Origin: Mycosphaerella arachidis
Lineage: Eukaryota > Ascomycota > Dothideomycetes > Mycosphaerellales > Mycosphaerellaceae
NCBI GenBank assembly: GCA_001297265.1
Contig: LIHB01000009.1
Coordinates: 248,001-312,000 of the forward strand
DNA length: 64,000 nt
Direction: 5' to 3'
Shown one piece after another: positions 35,826-45,348 of the stretch. The notes beneath the pieces were generated by a model that saw nothing but the letters and a program-made list of their open reading frames with translations, did no database searches and had not been told where the DNA came from. The first letter of the stretch is position 1, and each line of letters starts with the position of its first letter. The position numbers were made by a program, and so were the translations under genes.

Positions 35826-37083
35826 TGTGAATGCTGGACCTTGAAGGCGAAAGACTCACACCAGCGCAGGATCAAGGGACAGCACTCCAACTTTATGTGA
35901 ACAGCGGCATTTGTAGCGCATCTCGCGAGGCTCGCCAGGCACTTCGCCGAGCATACCACCAGAGCTTGAACTTGAGCCGCTAGTGCAGGGTCGCCATGTG
36001 GCTTGCATGACATGCTTCGTTCTTGCTCACACGCGATGGCCAGGGAGAAGCAGATCATATGCGCAGGTCTCCACAGATTATGCTACACGAAAAGACGTTT
36101 GCTGCGCTCGCACGCGGAGATACATGAAAGCGGCCGACTGCAAGATTGCACTTCGCGGTGCACAACACGCAACGTACACTTTCTAATCCCCAGGCTTGGT
36201 GCGCTCAACAGAGCGAGGCGCAGAGAGTCGAATGATCTCATCCTCGGACGTAAAGACGTTGTCGTTGTAGTGGAGCGTCCGTCGCGTCAGTGAAGTTGGT
36301 CCGCTTCACATAGAGCCGTGTGGCTTGTACAGCAATTTTGCAGCTTTGCGTCGCACAAACGCCCCCAGTCCCCCACATGATGATGCAGAGACTGAGGGGA
36401 AGTGCTATGAAGTGCTGCCGATTTCCGGCATTCTGTTCGGGAGAAGGCCTCGTGACGACGGCGGTACTGCCAGATGTGAGGCCAAGGCGGCATTCATGCT
36501 GAATACAGTCATACGAAAGAGGACACGCTACTTCTCGGTCCGTTGCCTTGCGATGTGAACGTATTGCAGCGGCAAAGAAGAGCGGCAGTGAAGGTGAATC
36601 CTGACTGCATCCTGCATCCTGAATCCTGATGTTGTGCTGACCAAGTGGCGATGTTCGAGGCGCATCGAGCTGAGAATGAGCTCACATAGTAGGTATGCTG
36701 CCGTTCGATGTAGACACTGATCAGAATCTGTCAGTATTAAAATCACGCATCATTTCAGTGGTCAAGCACACAACCGGGGATCTTGCGGACGGCTCAGTAG
36801 TGGCATGCTTTCAATGGATCAACGATGCTTGGAGCTCGTTTGCGCATACGCTCCACCGCAGGCCAGAAATCGATATCGTTGATGAAGCGGAGCAAGAGTG
36901 GAGAAGGATATTCGACAGTGTAGGAGAAGACGCTCCCTTGCTTCGACTTTCACTACTATGGCTCCCGCTGAACTCCGCTAAACTCTAGCAGATCAAAGCC
37001 CGAACTTCCTTGCAGCTTCTCCTTTCGCAGAAACACTCATCAACTGGTTAGATGACAGATCTGTATGCGTGAAGCAAGACTCA
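35826..37083. other. No gene recognised
   Basis: Promoter side of the esterase and spacer before the 3-hydroxyanthranilate cluster. An ATCCTG(A/C) microrepeat lies at about 36597-36630. An open frame of 97 codons at 36695-36988 looks somewhat coding (Trp-rich, acidic helices) but has no known family and no clear start context, so I do not call it. Confidence 0.4.
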
Positions 37084-37158
37084 TCACTGCATGAGCTTCG
37101 GATCCTCGACTTGACCGCATTGCTTACAGGTCCTCAGTGCCTCATTGTTCTGCCACTC

Positions 37159-37679
37159 CTAGATCAGCGGTTTGAGCTGGGTCCCCAGGGACACGCAATG
37201 AAACGAGAATTCGTGGATTATCGTCGGCCTGGCGTGGTTGCCCTTCGAGCAATACCACCTGAGTCGATCGAGGCTACCTTCTGGTCGTTTCCGCTCCATA
37301 ACCAAGCCCACAGTATCGGAGTATCGTACTGGGTTGTGCGGAGTATTGGCTGGTAGCAAAAATGTGTCGCCTTCTCTGATGACCACGTCCCGAAAATGGC
37401 CATCTTCAACTATCCGCAAGAGCATTTCACCCTTCATTTGGTAAAACCACTCCTGGGTCAAGGTCAGCGATGAGGCACGTTCGCAATCAGTGCGATCTTA
37501 CAGACTTCCGTCTCGTTGACATGGTAATCGTTCCTGGCGTTTGGACCACCAACGACCATAAGGATAAAGTCATTGCCAGAGTGCAGGCAGTAATTATTCA
37601 CTGGGGGCTGCAACAGACTCGAATTATTCTTGAGCCAGCCGTGAAACGGGGTAGGCTCCGGTATTGCAACTGCGGTCAT
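37159..37679 (-). CDS. BNA1: 3-hydroxyanthranilate 3,4-dioxygenase, C-terminally truncated by a stop
   Basis: Exons 37679-37506 and 37452-37159 (53-base intron with an unusual GTCTGT donor), 157 residues as annotated. The enzyme opens 3-hydroxyanthranilate with O2 to 2-amino-3-carboxymuconate semialdehyde, a step of NAD synthesis or tryptophan breakdown. The Fe-binding core is intact (YHVNETE, then EWFYQ, and PANTPHNPVRY), as is the substrate Arg/Glu region (ERKRPEGSLDR). The frame ends at TAG 37159-37161 after GTQLKPLI. Directly after the stop the same frame continues 24 codons to TGA 37084, reading a normal family tail with a TCKQCG metal site. The protein therefore probably lost its rubredoxin-like C-terminal site. 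It is divergent from the decarboxylase. Confidence 0.85.
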
Positions 37680-38038
37680 GATTGCTGTTGGTCCTGGGTT
37701 TTGGTGCAGAGGCCGGCTTGGTGTACGAGATCGTTTGCAGTCGCCTGGCGGTCAAAGACATAACAACACGACACTACCTCTTTTGTTTGTCTTGCCCATG
37801 GATTGCTAGAACATATCCGATCATCGACTTCAGATATGCTTGCCTATCTGATAGTATTGCTCGGCCGATTCGCAAGCAAAGTGCTCGGCCCGATGCCAAC
37901 TACGACAATCCTGACAGGCGATGCACACTAAGTCAAGCGATTACACGGTGTCAGCAACAAGTGACGAGATCCCTCAGAACTCGACATTGAAACAGCACTG
38001 CTCACGCCACTGGGGTCGCGGAAAGCACAATCTTCAAC
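37680..38038. promoter_or_regulatory. Divergent promoter of the 3-hydroxyanthranilate cluster with palindromic GATA site
   Basis: The 359-base intergenic region between the dioxygenase and decarboxylase starts. At 37844-37854 lies CTATCTGATAG, a perfect inverted repeat of two HGATAR motifs, one on each strand, roughly midway. GATA factors of the AreA/Nit2 type activate nitrogen-catabolic genes, so control by nitrogen supply is plausible but inferred. Confidence 0.5.
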
Positions 38039-39178
38039 ATGCCACCAGAAACGAGATCCTGCGCCCCGAGCGTCTCGAGCAACCAGTATGCTCCATTTCG
38101 CATCGACTTCCATACGCATATCATACCCAGCAAGCTTCCCGACATGACTGGTAACGGAGAAAACTGGCCAAACGTAAGATCCAATGCCGCAGACCCAAGC
38201 AAAGTGGACATGTTCGTTGGGGAGACGTTCTTTCGTACAGTTGAGCCGAACTGCTTCGATGCCGTAACTCGCATAGCAGAGATGGATGCAGCGAATGTGA
38301 ACGTACAGGTGTTGAGCACGGTACCTGTGCTCTTCTGCTACGATCAGCCAATAGAGCCCGCGATCCAGTTCGCCCGCTTTCTGAACGACGATATCGCCCG
38401 ACTTTGCGAAGAGCATTCCGATCGCTTTATCGGCATAGGGACTGTTCCGCTTCAGGACATTGCTGCCTCCGTTCTCGAAATGCGGCGATGCAAGCAGATT
38501 GGCATGCGAGGCATTGAGATCGGAACGACGGTTGGTGAGATGAATTTGGATGACAAGCGTTTGTATCCGTTTTGGGAAGCTTGCGTCGAACTGGAGATGC
38601 CACTATTTGTCCATCCTCTTGGCTATTCCCTTCCAGCAGAGAACAGCAAGCGTTGGAGTCGGTATTGGAGCAGCTGGCTGATAGGGATGCCTTCCGAGAC
38701 CGCTTTGTCTATACATGCTCTCACGTCAGCTGGTGTATTCGTCAAATACCCCAAGCTCCGCATGCTGTTTGCGCATGCGGGAGGAGCTTATCCTGCGCTT
38801 CTGGGTCGCATTCAGCATGGTTATGATTGTCGACCTGACCTTGTTGCAAAAGAAGCAGCGAACGTGACTCCAACAAAGCATCTGTGCCAGCTTCACAACA
38901 TCTGGGTCGATAGTCTGGTACATGATCCCGACTTACTTGAGTACCTCGTGAAGAAGATGGGCACAGACAGGATTGTCCTGGGAAGCGACTATCCATTTCC
39001 GTTGGGTGAAATACCCGAGGCGGGAAGAATGCTTGCTGCGGATGATCGACTATCATCCTTCCTGAACAAGCAGGAAAGGGCGAAAATGCTGTCCCATAAT
39101 GCATTGAGGTTTCTCAATCTGGAGCACGATCTGCGGTGGAAGCACATATGGCAAGAAAATGGCAGATGGACAGAGTAA
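38039..39178 (+). CDS. 2-amino-3-carboxymuconate-6-semialdehyde decarboxylase (ACMSD)
   Basis: Single exon, 379 residues, in the amidohydrolase superfamily. It removes CO2 from the ring-opened product of the neighbouring dioxygenase to give 2-aminomuconate semialdehyde, diverting it from spontaneous closure to quinolinate. Metal ligands are visible: DFHTH (positions about 24-28, HxH), the His of LFVHPLG, the His in FAHAGGAYP and the Asp in LGSDYPFPLGE. ACMSD-specific surroundings are clear (STVPVLF, VGMPSET-like IGMPSETALSIHAL, GRIQHGY, RPDL, LVHDP). The protein is about 40 residues longer at the N-terminus than usual. The downstream genes run the same way. Confidence 0.93.
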   Translation: MPPETRSCAPSVSSNQYAPFRIDFHTHIIPSKLPDMTGNGENWPNVRSNAADPSKVDMFVGETFFRTVEPNCFDAVTRIAEMDAANVNVQVLSTVPVLFCYDQPIEPAIQFARFLNDDIARLCEEHSDRFIGIGTVPLQDIAASVLEMRRCKQIGMRGIEIGTTVGEMNLDDKRLYPFWEACVELEMPLFVHPLGYSLPAENSKRWSRYWSSWLIGMPSETALSIHALTSAGVFVKYPKLRMLFAHAGGAYPALLGRIQHGYDCRPDLVAKEAANVTPTKHLCQLHNIWVDSLVHDPDLLEYLVKKMGTDRIVLGSDYPFPLGEIPEAGRMLAADDRLSSFLNKQERAKMLSHNALRFLNLEHDLRWKHIWQENGRWTE

Positions 39179-39602
39179 AGTGCTTTCTCTCACGCCGCGG
39201 GCTGGTGAGAGAGTTCGTGGCCGCTATGGATGTCTTAATAAGATAGCCTCGTCGAGACGTGAAATAGGAGGCGATACACGTCGCCCACCTATAGCCAGAT
39301 GCGCCTGCCCTCGCGTGAGCAGCCACCGACCAGTGCATCCGAGCAAAGCTATTCGTTCTGATAATCAGACGAAGCGCTTGGTGGCAACGAACTTGATAAG
39401 GAGCCCTTGTTCCGCAGAGTCGCAAGATTTACCGCGATCGGCATTGTGAGGGAGGACCACATGCAGGCGTGAACAACGCAGGGTCGCGCGGCAAGCCGAG
39501 CAAGCCTGCCGCCACTCAGTCGGCTAGTGCACTTTTATTTCCCATGTTATATCACGACAATTTTAGGCTTCGCCCAAAAGCACACACAACACAACGACCG
39601 TA
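39179..39602. promoter_or_regulatory. Promoter region of the aldehyde dehydrogenase with GATA motifs
   Basis: In this 424-base spacer I find HGATAR motifs at 39241-39246 (AGATAG), 39359-39364 (TGATAA) and 39394-39399 (TGATAA), spaced 36-118 bases apart. This is consistent with the GATA site in the cluster's divergent promoter, though such short motifs also occur by chance. Confidence 0.4.
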
Positions 39603-41181
39603 ATGGCCGACGCGGTGTTGAATCAGCTCTGGGACGCATCGACCCACGAAGCGGCACTGCGACTTGCTGACTACAGTGCAACAAACCCCATCCAGCTCAC
39701 AAACTTCTCCGATGGCTTCTTCTCACCCACACGCACGACTTCCGCACAGCTCGATTCTGTTAACCCTCAAACAGGCAAATGCTATGCTAAGGTCCCCAAT
39801 AGTTCAGCGGAGGACGTCGATGCGGCAGTGATTGCCGCGAACCGTGCTTTCAAATCGTGGTCGAAGACCTCGCCTAGCCATCGGTCCGTGATACTCAACA
39901 AGATTGCGAACATCATTGCATCCAGAAGAGATACGTTTGCTGCATGGGAAAGCATCGATCAAGGCAAGACCCTGGAGCGAGCCCAAGTCGAAATCGACAG
40001 AGCCATTTCGAACTTCCGCTATTTCGCTGGTTACATCTTGCATCAGGAGTCTGCTGCGCGGTTCACAGATGCTGGTCATTTGACTTACGAGCATCATTCT
40101 CCGAAGGGGGTTTTTGCTCTCATTTCTCCATGGAACAGTAAGTAGATTGAATGGTTGTAGGCACCTTCCATGTCTTATAGATCTACTGACATTGGACACT
40201 TTGCTTTTAGTGCCGGCTTATTTGCTCACTTGGAAGATCGCACCCTGCTTGGCATTCGGCTGCACTGGAGTTGCTAAGCCAAGCGAACTCACGAGCGTTA
40301 CAGCCTTCCTTCTCGCGGACGTCTTCAGAGAGGCTGGGCTGCCTAATGGGGTCATGAACATAATCTTCGGAGCTGGCGAGCCTACTGGCAAGGCACTTGT
40401 CAAACAAAAGCTCGTCAAGGGCGTCTCTTTCACTGGAGGTACAGTTACTGGGATTCAGATCCGAAGGGAAACTGTCGAAGACATCGGCAAGCACTTGTCA
40501 TTGGAGCTCGGCGGCAAGAACCCTACACTTGTCTTCGCTGATGCAGATCTGGGCGCTGCAGTGAGAACTGCTGCCATGGCCGCCTTTGAGAACCAGGGTG
40601 AGGTGTGCCTGTGCGGCTCCAGGATATATGTTGAGAGGTCTTTATACACGACGTTCGTCATGAACTTCGTGCTTCATGTCGCAGGCCATTACGAACTACG
40701 CCGCAACGTCGGTGCTGTCGTGTCACTGGCCCATTACAACAAAGTGAGAAGCTACCTGGAACTGGCCAAGCAAGAAGGTGCAAAGTTCGAGCTGGGTGAA
40801 GTACCACCAGAACAGCCACAAGATGGTTACTGGATTCAACCCACGATTCTCACCAATGTGAGTGCTGAATCAGCCGTCATTCGTGATGAGATCTTTGGAC
40901 CGGTAGTGACTATCACACCCTTTGATACCGAAGATGAAGCGATCGATCTCGCCAACGACAATCCGAATGGACTTGCGGCTGTGCTTCTTACCAAGGACAG
41001 TTCACGGACGAGAAGAGTCGGCGAGCATATCGATGCGGGTTTGATCTGGGTCAACTGTTGGCTTGTCCGTCAGCTCGGAACCCCGTTCGGTGGCATGAAG
41101 GCTTCGGGGACTGGCCGTGAAGGCGGTGCGTACAGCAGAGAAGTCTTCACGAACGTTAGGACAATGCATATACCCGTGTGA
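39603..41181 (+). CDS. Aldehyde dehydrogenase, probable 2-aminomuconate semialdehyde dehydrogenase
   Basis: Exons 39603-40137 and 40211-41181 (73-base intron, GTAAGT...TTTTAG), in phase, 501 residues, the usual ALDH length. The NAD-site Asn lies in FALISPWN, next to MPAYLLTWK (about 177-186). Further on are SFTGGT, the glutamate motif LELGGKNP, the catalytic Cys in NQGEVCLCGSRIYVE (about residue 310) and the C-terminal PFGGMKASGTGREGG. The NQGEVCLCGSR signature, instead of the common GQ-C-A/T-A form, is typical of the aminomuconate semialdehyde/ALDH8 group. It would oxidise the decarboxylase product to 2-aminomuconate. Position after ACMSD and before a deaminase supports this. Confidence 0.88.
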
Positions 41182-41352
41182 AGGACCCGCGTTGATCGAA
41201 ATCTCAGACGGAGCGCGGGCCGGTACTACTTTCAAGGACTTTAGCCGAGTACCTGCCTCCTTCGGGAGCGATCATTGTTTTGAAAACACACCCGTACAAG
41301 GCTACAGTTTGCTCTTCCATCTACCACCCGACAGACCACATCTCTCTTTATA

Positions 41353-41808
41353 ATGGCAGATTCGAACAGCCAACCCTTCTTCCTCCCAGCCAACAAAGCT
41401 CAAGGCCTAGCCAATTACCCGCATGCGAGGATCGCAGAACCATCAACGAAAACAATCTACGTCTCCGGAACTTCTTCTCGACGCGGCGATGGCACTTGGG
41501 CAGGCGTCAAGGAAGGCGCGGATGGCCCTCTGGAATTGAACATCAGAGAGCAGACCGAGGCAGTCTTGTCCAACATTGATACCATTATCCGTGGCGCCAC
41601 GGAGAACAAAGGCAGCATTGCCAACATCGTTGATGCTACAATCTTTCTGGTGAATATGAAGGATGATTATGCTGGGATGAACGAGGAGTGGAACAAAGTA
41701 TTCCTGAATCGGGCGGATGCCCCGGCCAGGACGACCGTGGAAGTAAGAGCACTGCCTAATCCGAGGTTACTGGTGGAAATCAAGTGCACTGCTGTGGTGC
41801 GCATATGA
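41353..41808 (+). CDS. RidA-family 2-aminomuconate deaminase
   Basis: Single exon, 151 residues, starting 171 bases after the dehydrogenase stop. This is a RidA/YjgF-fold protein with features of the 2-aminomuconate deaminase branch (AmnD/NbaF): VSGTSSRRGDGTWAGV, NIREQTEAVLSNIDTII, NIVDATIFLVNMKDD, and the end ARTTVEVRALPNPRLLVEIKCTAVV with the family Arg in the first strand of that motif. These enzymes hydrolyse the enamine to 4-oxalocrotonate and release ammonia. Together with its neighbours this completes removal of nitrogen from 3-hydroxyanthranilate. The assignment to this substrate, not a generic RidA, rests on both motif and context. Confidence 0.87.
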   Translation: MADSNSQPFFLPANKAQGLANYPHARIAEPSTKTIYVSGTSSRRGDGTWAGVKEGADGPLELNIREQTEAVLSNIDTIIRGATENKGSIANIVDATIFLVNMKDDYAGMNEEWNKVFLNRADAPARTTVEVRALPNPRLLVEIKCTAVVRI

Positions 41809-41897
41809 GAGCGATTTCTCAGAAAGCATGGCAACCGTTCCGCCCATAGAGAGTGGTCTATACCACGCTTCTTGGATCTATGGTCCTACACAAGCCT

Positions 41898-42250
41898 TTA
41901 CATCCACGCAGTGCCATTGCTTGTCCCGGCCCTGACGGTGTGTTCAGCGAGGACGATTGCCTCACCCATCAGCAGTAACGCCCTTGCTGCCTCCTGATAG
42001 CTGATGTTCAGCGGCGACAGAATGCGAATGATGTTGCCACCAAGCACGCCTCTTGTTCGATAATCGAACGTAGTCCATGCTCGCGGCAGTACTCACTCAC
42101 GGCACTGGCATGCAGTGGTGAAGGTGCTTTGGCAATCTTGTCGGCGACAATGTCAAGGCCAATCATCTTACCGACCAGGAGTGTCGTCTTGCTCTTCTCC
42201 TGCACTCTGCACGTGCAACATGACTGAAAGGCGTCCTTGCCGTCCTCCAA
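41898..42250 (-). pseudogene. Class III aminotransferase, C-terminal remnant
   Basis: The minus strand reads KMIGLDIVADKIAKAPSPLHA and SEYCREHGL, which matches the small domain of a class III (pyridoxal phosphate) aminotransferase. After REHGL the frame is lost; a second frame resumes GVLGGNIIRILSPLNISYQEA and ends in TAA at 41898. The N-terminal and cofactor-binding parts are missing upstream. It abuts the deaminase 3' end (convergent), so it may be a lost member of the same nitrogen-catabolic cluster. Confidence 0.7.
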
Positions 42251-42633
42251 TGTTGTCTCAACCAGTAAGAGAGCTACAACGGACAGCGATCGAGGTTGCG
42301 TTCATGCACGATGGGAAGTGGCTTCAGCCTTCGGCTTTTAAAGTTCGTGGTCAAACAGGGATATTGCTCTTACGCACCTCTGCCTGTATTCTGTCACGCC
42401 TGTCTTCCACGCGCTCTACGCACTTTGCTGCTCTGGCCGCGGAATCAATAGTATACACAATCGTGGCGCTACACCAACGTCATGACACGGGTCGTAGCAC
42501 CTCTGCTCTCAATCTCACCGCAGGATATCAGTGTACCTGTGTAGAAGAAGTATCATCGCCCGCCGCGCCTCGCTTCCCTCTACTTATCCTGCCTTCGCCA
42601 CACAAAGAACTTCTCCCTGCGACAAACCTCATC

Positions 42634-43654
42634 ATGAACACCGACCAAGACGTCGACACCGAGCACGGATCCGTCGTCACCAAAGTCTTCAAGAAGCTCC
42701 CGCCCAACGCGCGAGGCCATGTCGTCGCCATCCTGGGCGAGTTCGCTGGAAATTTCTTCTTTCTGTTCTTCGCTTTCTCTGGGGCTCAGACGGCGAACGT
42801 GTCGTCGAACCCCAATGCTGGCACGACGGTGATTACCCAGGTGGTGCAGAAGACGCCGCAACAGTTGCTGTACACGGCCTTGGCGTTCGGCTTCTCGCTT
42901 GCGGTCAATGCGTGGGTGTATTTCCGGATCAGTGGTGGGCTTTTCAACCCGGCGGTACATATCATGTTAGGATCAATTTGGCAGGTTCGAATGGTGCTGA
43001 TGGTGCGTTGTGGAGGTTACGTTGGGGATGGTGCTGATTGGCGCGATCTCGATCGTCCGTGGAGTCTTGCTGTTCATCGCTCAGATGGTCGGTGCTATCG
43101 TGGCGGCTTATGTGGTCCAGGCTCTGTTCACGGGGGAACTCAATGTCAGCACGGAATTGGCGACTACCACTACTAGGGCACAGGGGGTGGTGATCGAGAT
43201 GATTCTCACCGCGCAACTGGTGTTGACCATCTTTATGCTCGCGGCCGAGAAGCACGTGGGCAACTTCATCGCACCCGTTGGGATCGGTCTTTCCCTCTTC
43301 ATTGCTGAGCTGACTGGTAAGTCCTATGCGGTCATAAGCTTGATAATTTGCTTCCTTGAAGACAGCTGAGATTGGTGGGTGCTGATATGACCTCCAGGCG
43401 TATTCTGGACCGGCGGATCTCTCAATCCAGCACGCTCTTTCGCGCCGCAAGTCGCTTTGGCAAGTTTCCCGCAGACCCATTGGATCTACTGGGTCGGACC
43501 ACTGGCTGGCTCGATATTGGCAGTACTGCTGTTCAAGCTCATCAAAGCTTTGGAGTACGAGACGGCAAACCCTGATCCTGAAGCTATGACACCGACTGCG
43601 CATGCTCGAGACACTGCGACCAAGGGCCGCAGCTCCATGCTGAAGGAACGGTAG
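42634..43654 (+). CDS. Aquaporin/aquaglyceroporin (MIP family)
   Basis: Exons 42634-42954, 43016-43316 and 43398-43654, in phase, 292 residues. The six-helix MIP fold is seen with both NPA boxes: GGLFNPAV (split by the first intron) and GGSLNPARSFAP. Helices are ILGEFAGNFFFLFFAFSG, LLYTALAFGFSLAVNAWVYF, LIGAISIVRGVLLFIAQMVGAIVAAYV, IEMILTAQLVLTIFML, GIGLSLFIAELTG and WVGPLAGSILAVLLF. The substrate (water or small solutes) is not decided; Arg after the second NPA (NPAR) is the selectivity-filter arginine. The C-terminal tail is Thr-rich. The first donor (GTACAT) is unusual. The frame on the opposite strand is an overlap artefact. Confidence 0.9.
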
Positions 43655-44386
43655 CGCTGCGGTGGGCTGTAGCTTCTTCGGAATAAATTGACATACCTTG
43701 AAGTGCATATTTTGTCTTGCGGGCGCCCGTATCCGACGCAAATTGTCCCTTGACTTGGTGGATGCACGACTCGACGCGCCAACAACCATAGCATACAGAC
43801 CCTGAGAGAACGGAGCCGAATAACGTTCGGGCAGCCAGTTGCTCAGAGACTGTAAAGAAGTATGCTCGTCGGTTGGTTTTGCCGATGGAGCTGGAGAGTC
43901 CCTCCCGCTAAGCTGACCTGCATAGCATAGCATTCGTCCACGAACTCGTTGACATTCTTATGATACTTGTTGGTTGCCCACTGCATCTGGAGAATGTCTC
44001 ATTGTACTTGATGCAGGATCTTTCCCGTTGAAGCCCGATGAACTGGTCACGCGAAAGATCTTCTTGATTCAGTAACCACCCGGTCCAGCCTCTCCAGTGC
44101 TCCAGTGGAAACGAACTCCTCAAGGCTTCGGCCATACACTTCCACTCTGCAGATTCATGTGTTTGCCATTGTGTAGCTTCCTCCATTTTGTCAGACCGAG
44201 GACGACATCTGGACCTTGGCAACTCAGCTCAGCTCAGCACAGCTCAGCTCCAGAATGACTTCATCGGACTCAGCTTTATGCGATATCGCGTCGATGCTTT
44301 CATCTTCTCGCCAACTGCCCAGCATCGCCAACTCCCTATCGTGAAGCATAATCGCCACCCTCAACCATCAGGTTCAAAAACTCGTG
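43655..44386. other. No gene recognised
   Basis: Spacer. An AGCTC-type microrepeat (CAGCTCAGCTCAGC) lies at about 44223-44250, 140 bases before the Cys-rich gene. Otherwise only short overlapping frames. Confidence 0.4.
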
Positions 44387-44744
44387 ATGGCGGAGACGCA
44401 TAGCCTTGAGACTGCTCCAAAGACTTCAGTAGCACCGGCACAAGGAGCACAGGCTAGGCCGAACAAAAATTGTTCGAATGTGACAAATTGCTCGGGCTGC
44501 AATAACTGTTCGAATTGTCGAGGGTACCAGGTCAGATTTGATTTGAGAACAGATCGCCTACTGATACTGCAGTAGCTGCGTCGACTCGAAGAACTGCTCA
44601 AACTGCTCCAGTTGTCGCGACTGTAACAACTGTAGCAACTGTCGCGACTGCGTCGATTGTGTCAATTGCTCAGGCTGCGTTGGCGCTGTTGGGTTGAAGA
44701 ATGCAAGCGGTCTTATCGTGCAGCCGCCTGCGTACACGGCATGA
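44387..44744 (+). CDS. Cys-triplet-repeat small protein
   Basis: Two exons, 44387-44523 and 44573-44744 (49-base intron, GTACCA donor, CTGATACTGCAG acceptor), in phase 2, 102 residues. Residues about 29-82 are made largely of Cys-X-X triplets: CSG-CNN-CSN-CRG in exon 1, then CSN-CSS-CRD-CNN-CSN-CRD-CVD-CVN-CSG-C in exon 2, with 16 cysteines in all. Before this lies an N-terminal Ala/Thr/Pro-rich segment, after it a short neutral tail (QPPAYTA). There is no signal peptide. The joining of two Cys-repeat halves only when this intron is removed is strong evidence of a real gene. Function is unknown; metal binding or a beta-solenoid built from triplets are possibilities. Confidence 0.7.
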
Positions 44745-45348
44745 TAGGGAGGATGCTGAGATATCAACTTTGGAATGCGATAGCGAGAAAGAGGTTGGAT
44801 ACGTGCCCACTGAGTCGTTCACCGGATCAGGGATACCTCATGTCTGAGAAACCTCAAAGAGTCTTGATGATGGACCATGGGCATGGCTTAAGTATAGCCA
44901 GGGACGCTTCTTCATGGCTAAATTAGCAGTCGAGTGATGTCCTGTGTGTACAGCTGCTTTGAAAATGCACCTCGTCGGCGTATGTGCTCGTCGTTGGCCT
45001 GTTCCTATGGTGGATACTTGTTCCTCTGATAGCAAACAGCTCTGACGGCACAACATGGGCCCGGCCATCAAGTGCCACGTCTACCTTCTGAGGTTGAAAT
45101 CGTTCGTGAAAAGCCCCATGGTCCAGCGATGACATGTTTGTTACCAGCGGAATGATCGGGCTAAGAAATTGCCCGAGAAGCTGGAAATGTCGTCACCACA
45201 TACGATCCTCCCAAACCTTGACCACGACCACGGTACAGATCGACTTGACCGTCGAGGTCGGCCATATGTATGTATAGCCATGCGTCGTGCTCGAGATAGA
45301 TAGCTTTTCACCAGCAGTCGTGAGGCTTCCCGTAGAACTATCACCATC
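44745..45348. other. No gene recognised
   Basis: Spacer between the Cys-rich gene and the DUF1295 gene; nothing recognised beyond overlapping short frames. Confidence 0.4.

Noticed and set aside
36695..36988. A 97-codon frame with a partly coding-like pattern
   Set aside because: No recognised family and no convincing start or exon partner; left as unannotated.
42115..43176. A 353-codon plus-strand frame overlapping the aquaporin
   Set aside because: It runs through the first intron and shifts out of the MIP frame; the true start is the ATG at 42634.
42962..43933. A 323-codon open frame on the minus strand
   Set aside because: It lies opposite the aquaporin exons; its translation has no family features, while the plus strand gives a complete MIP protein with good splice sites.
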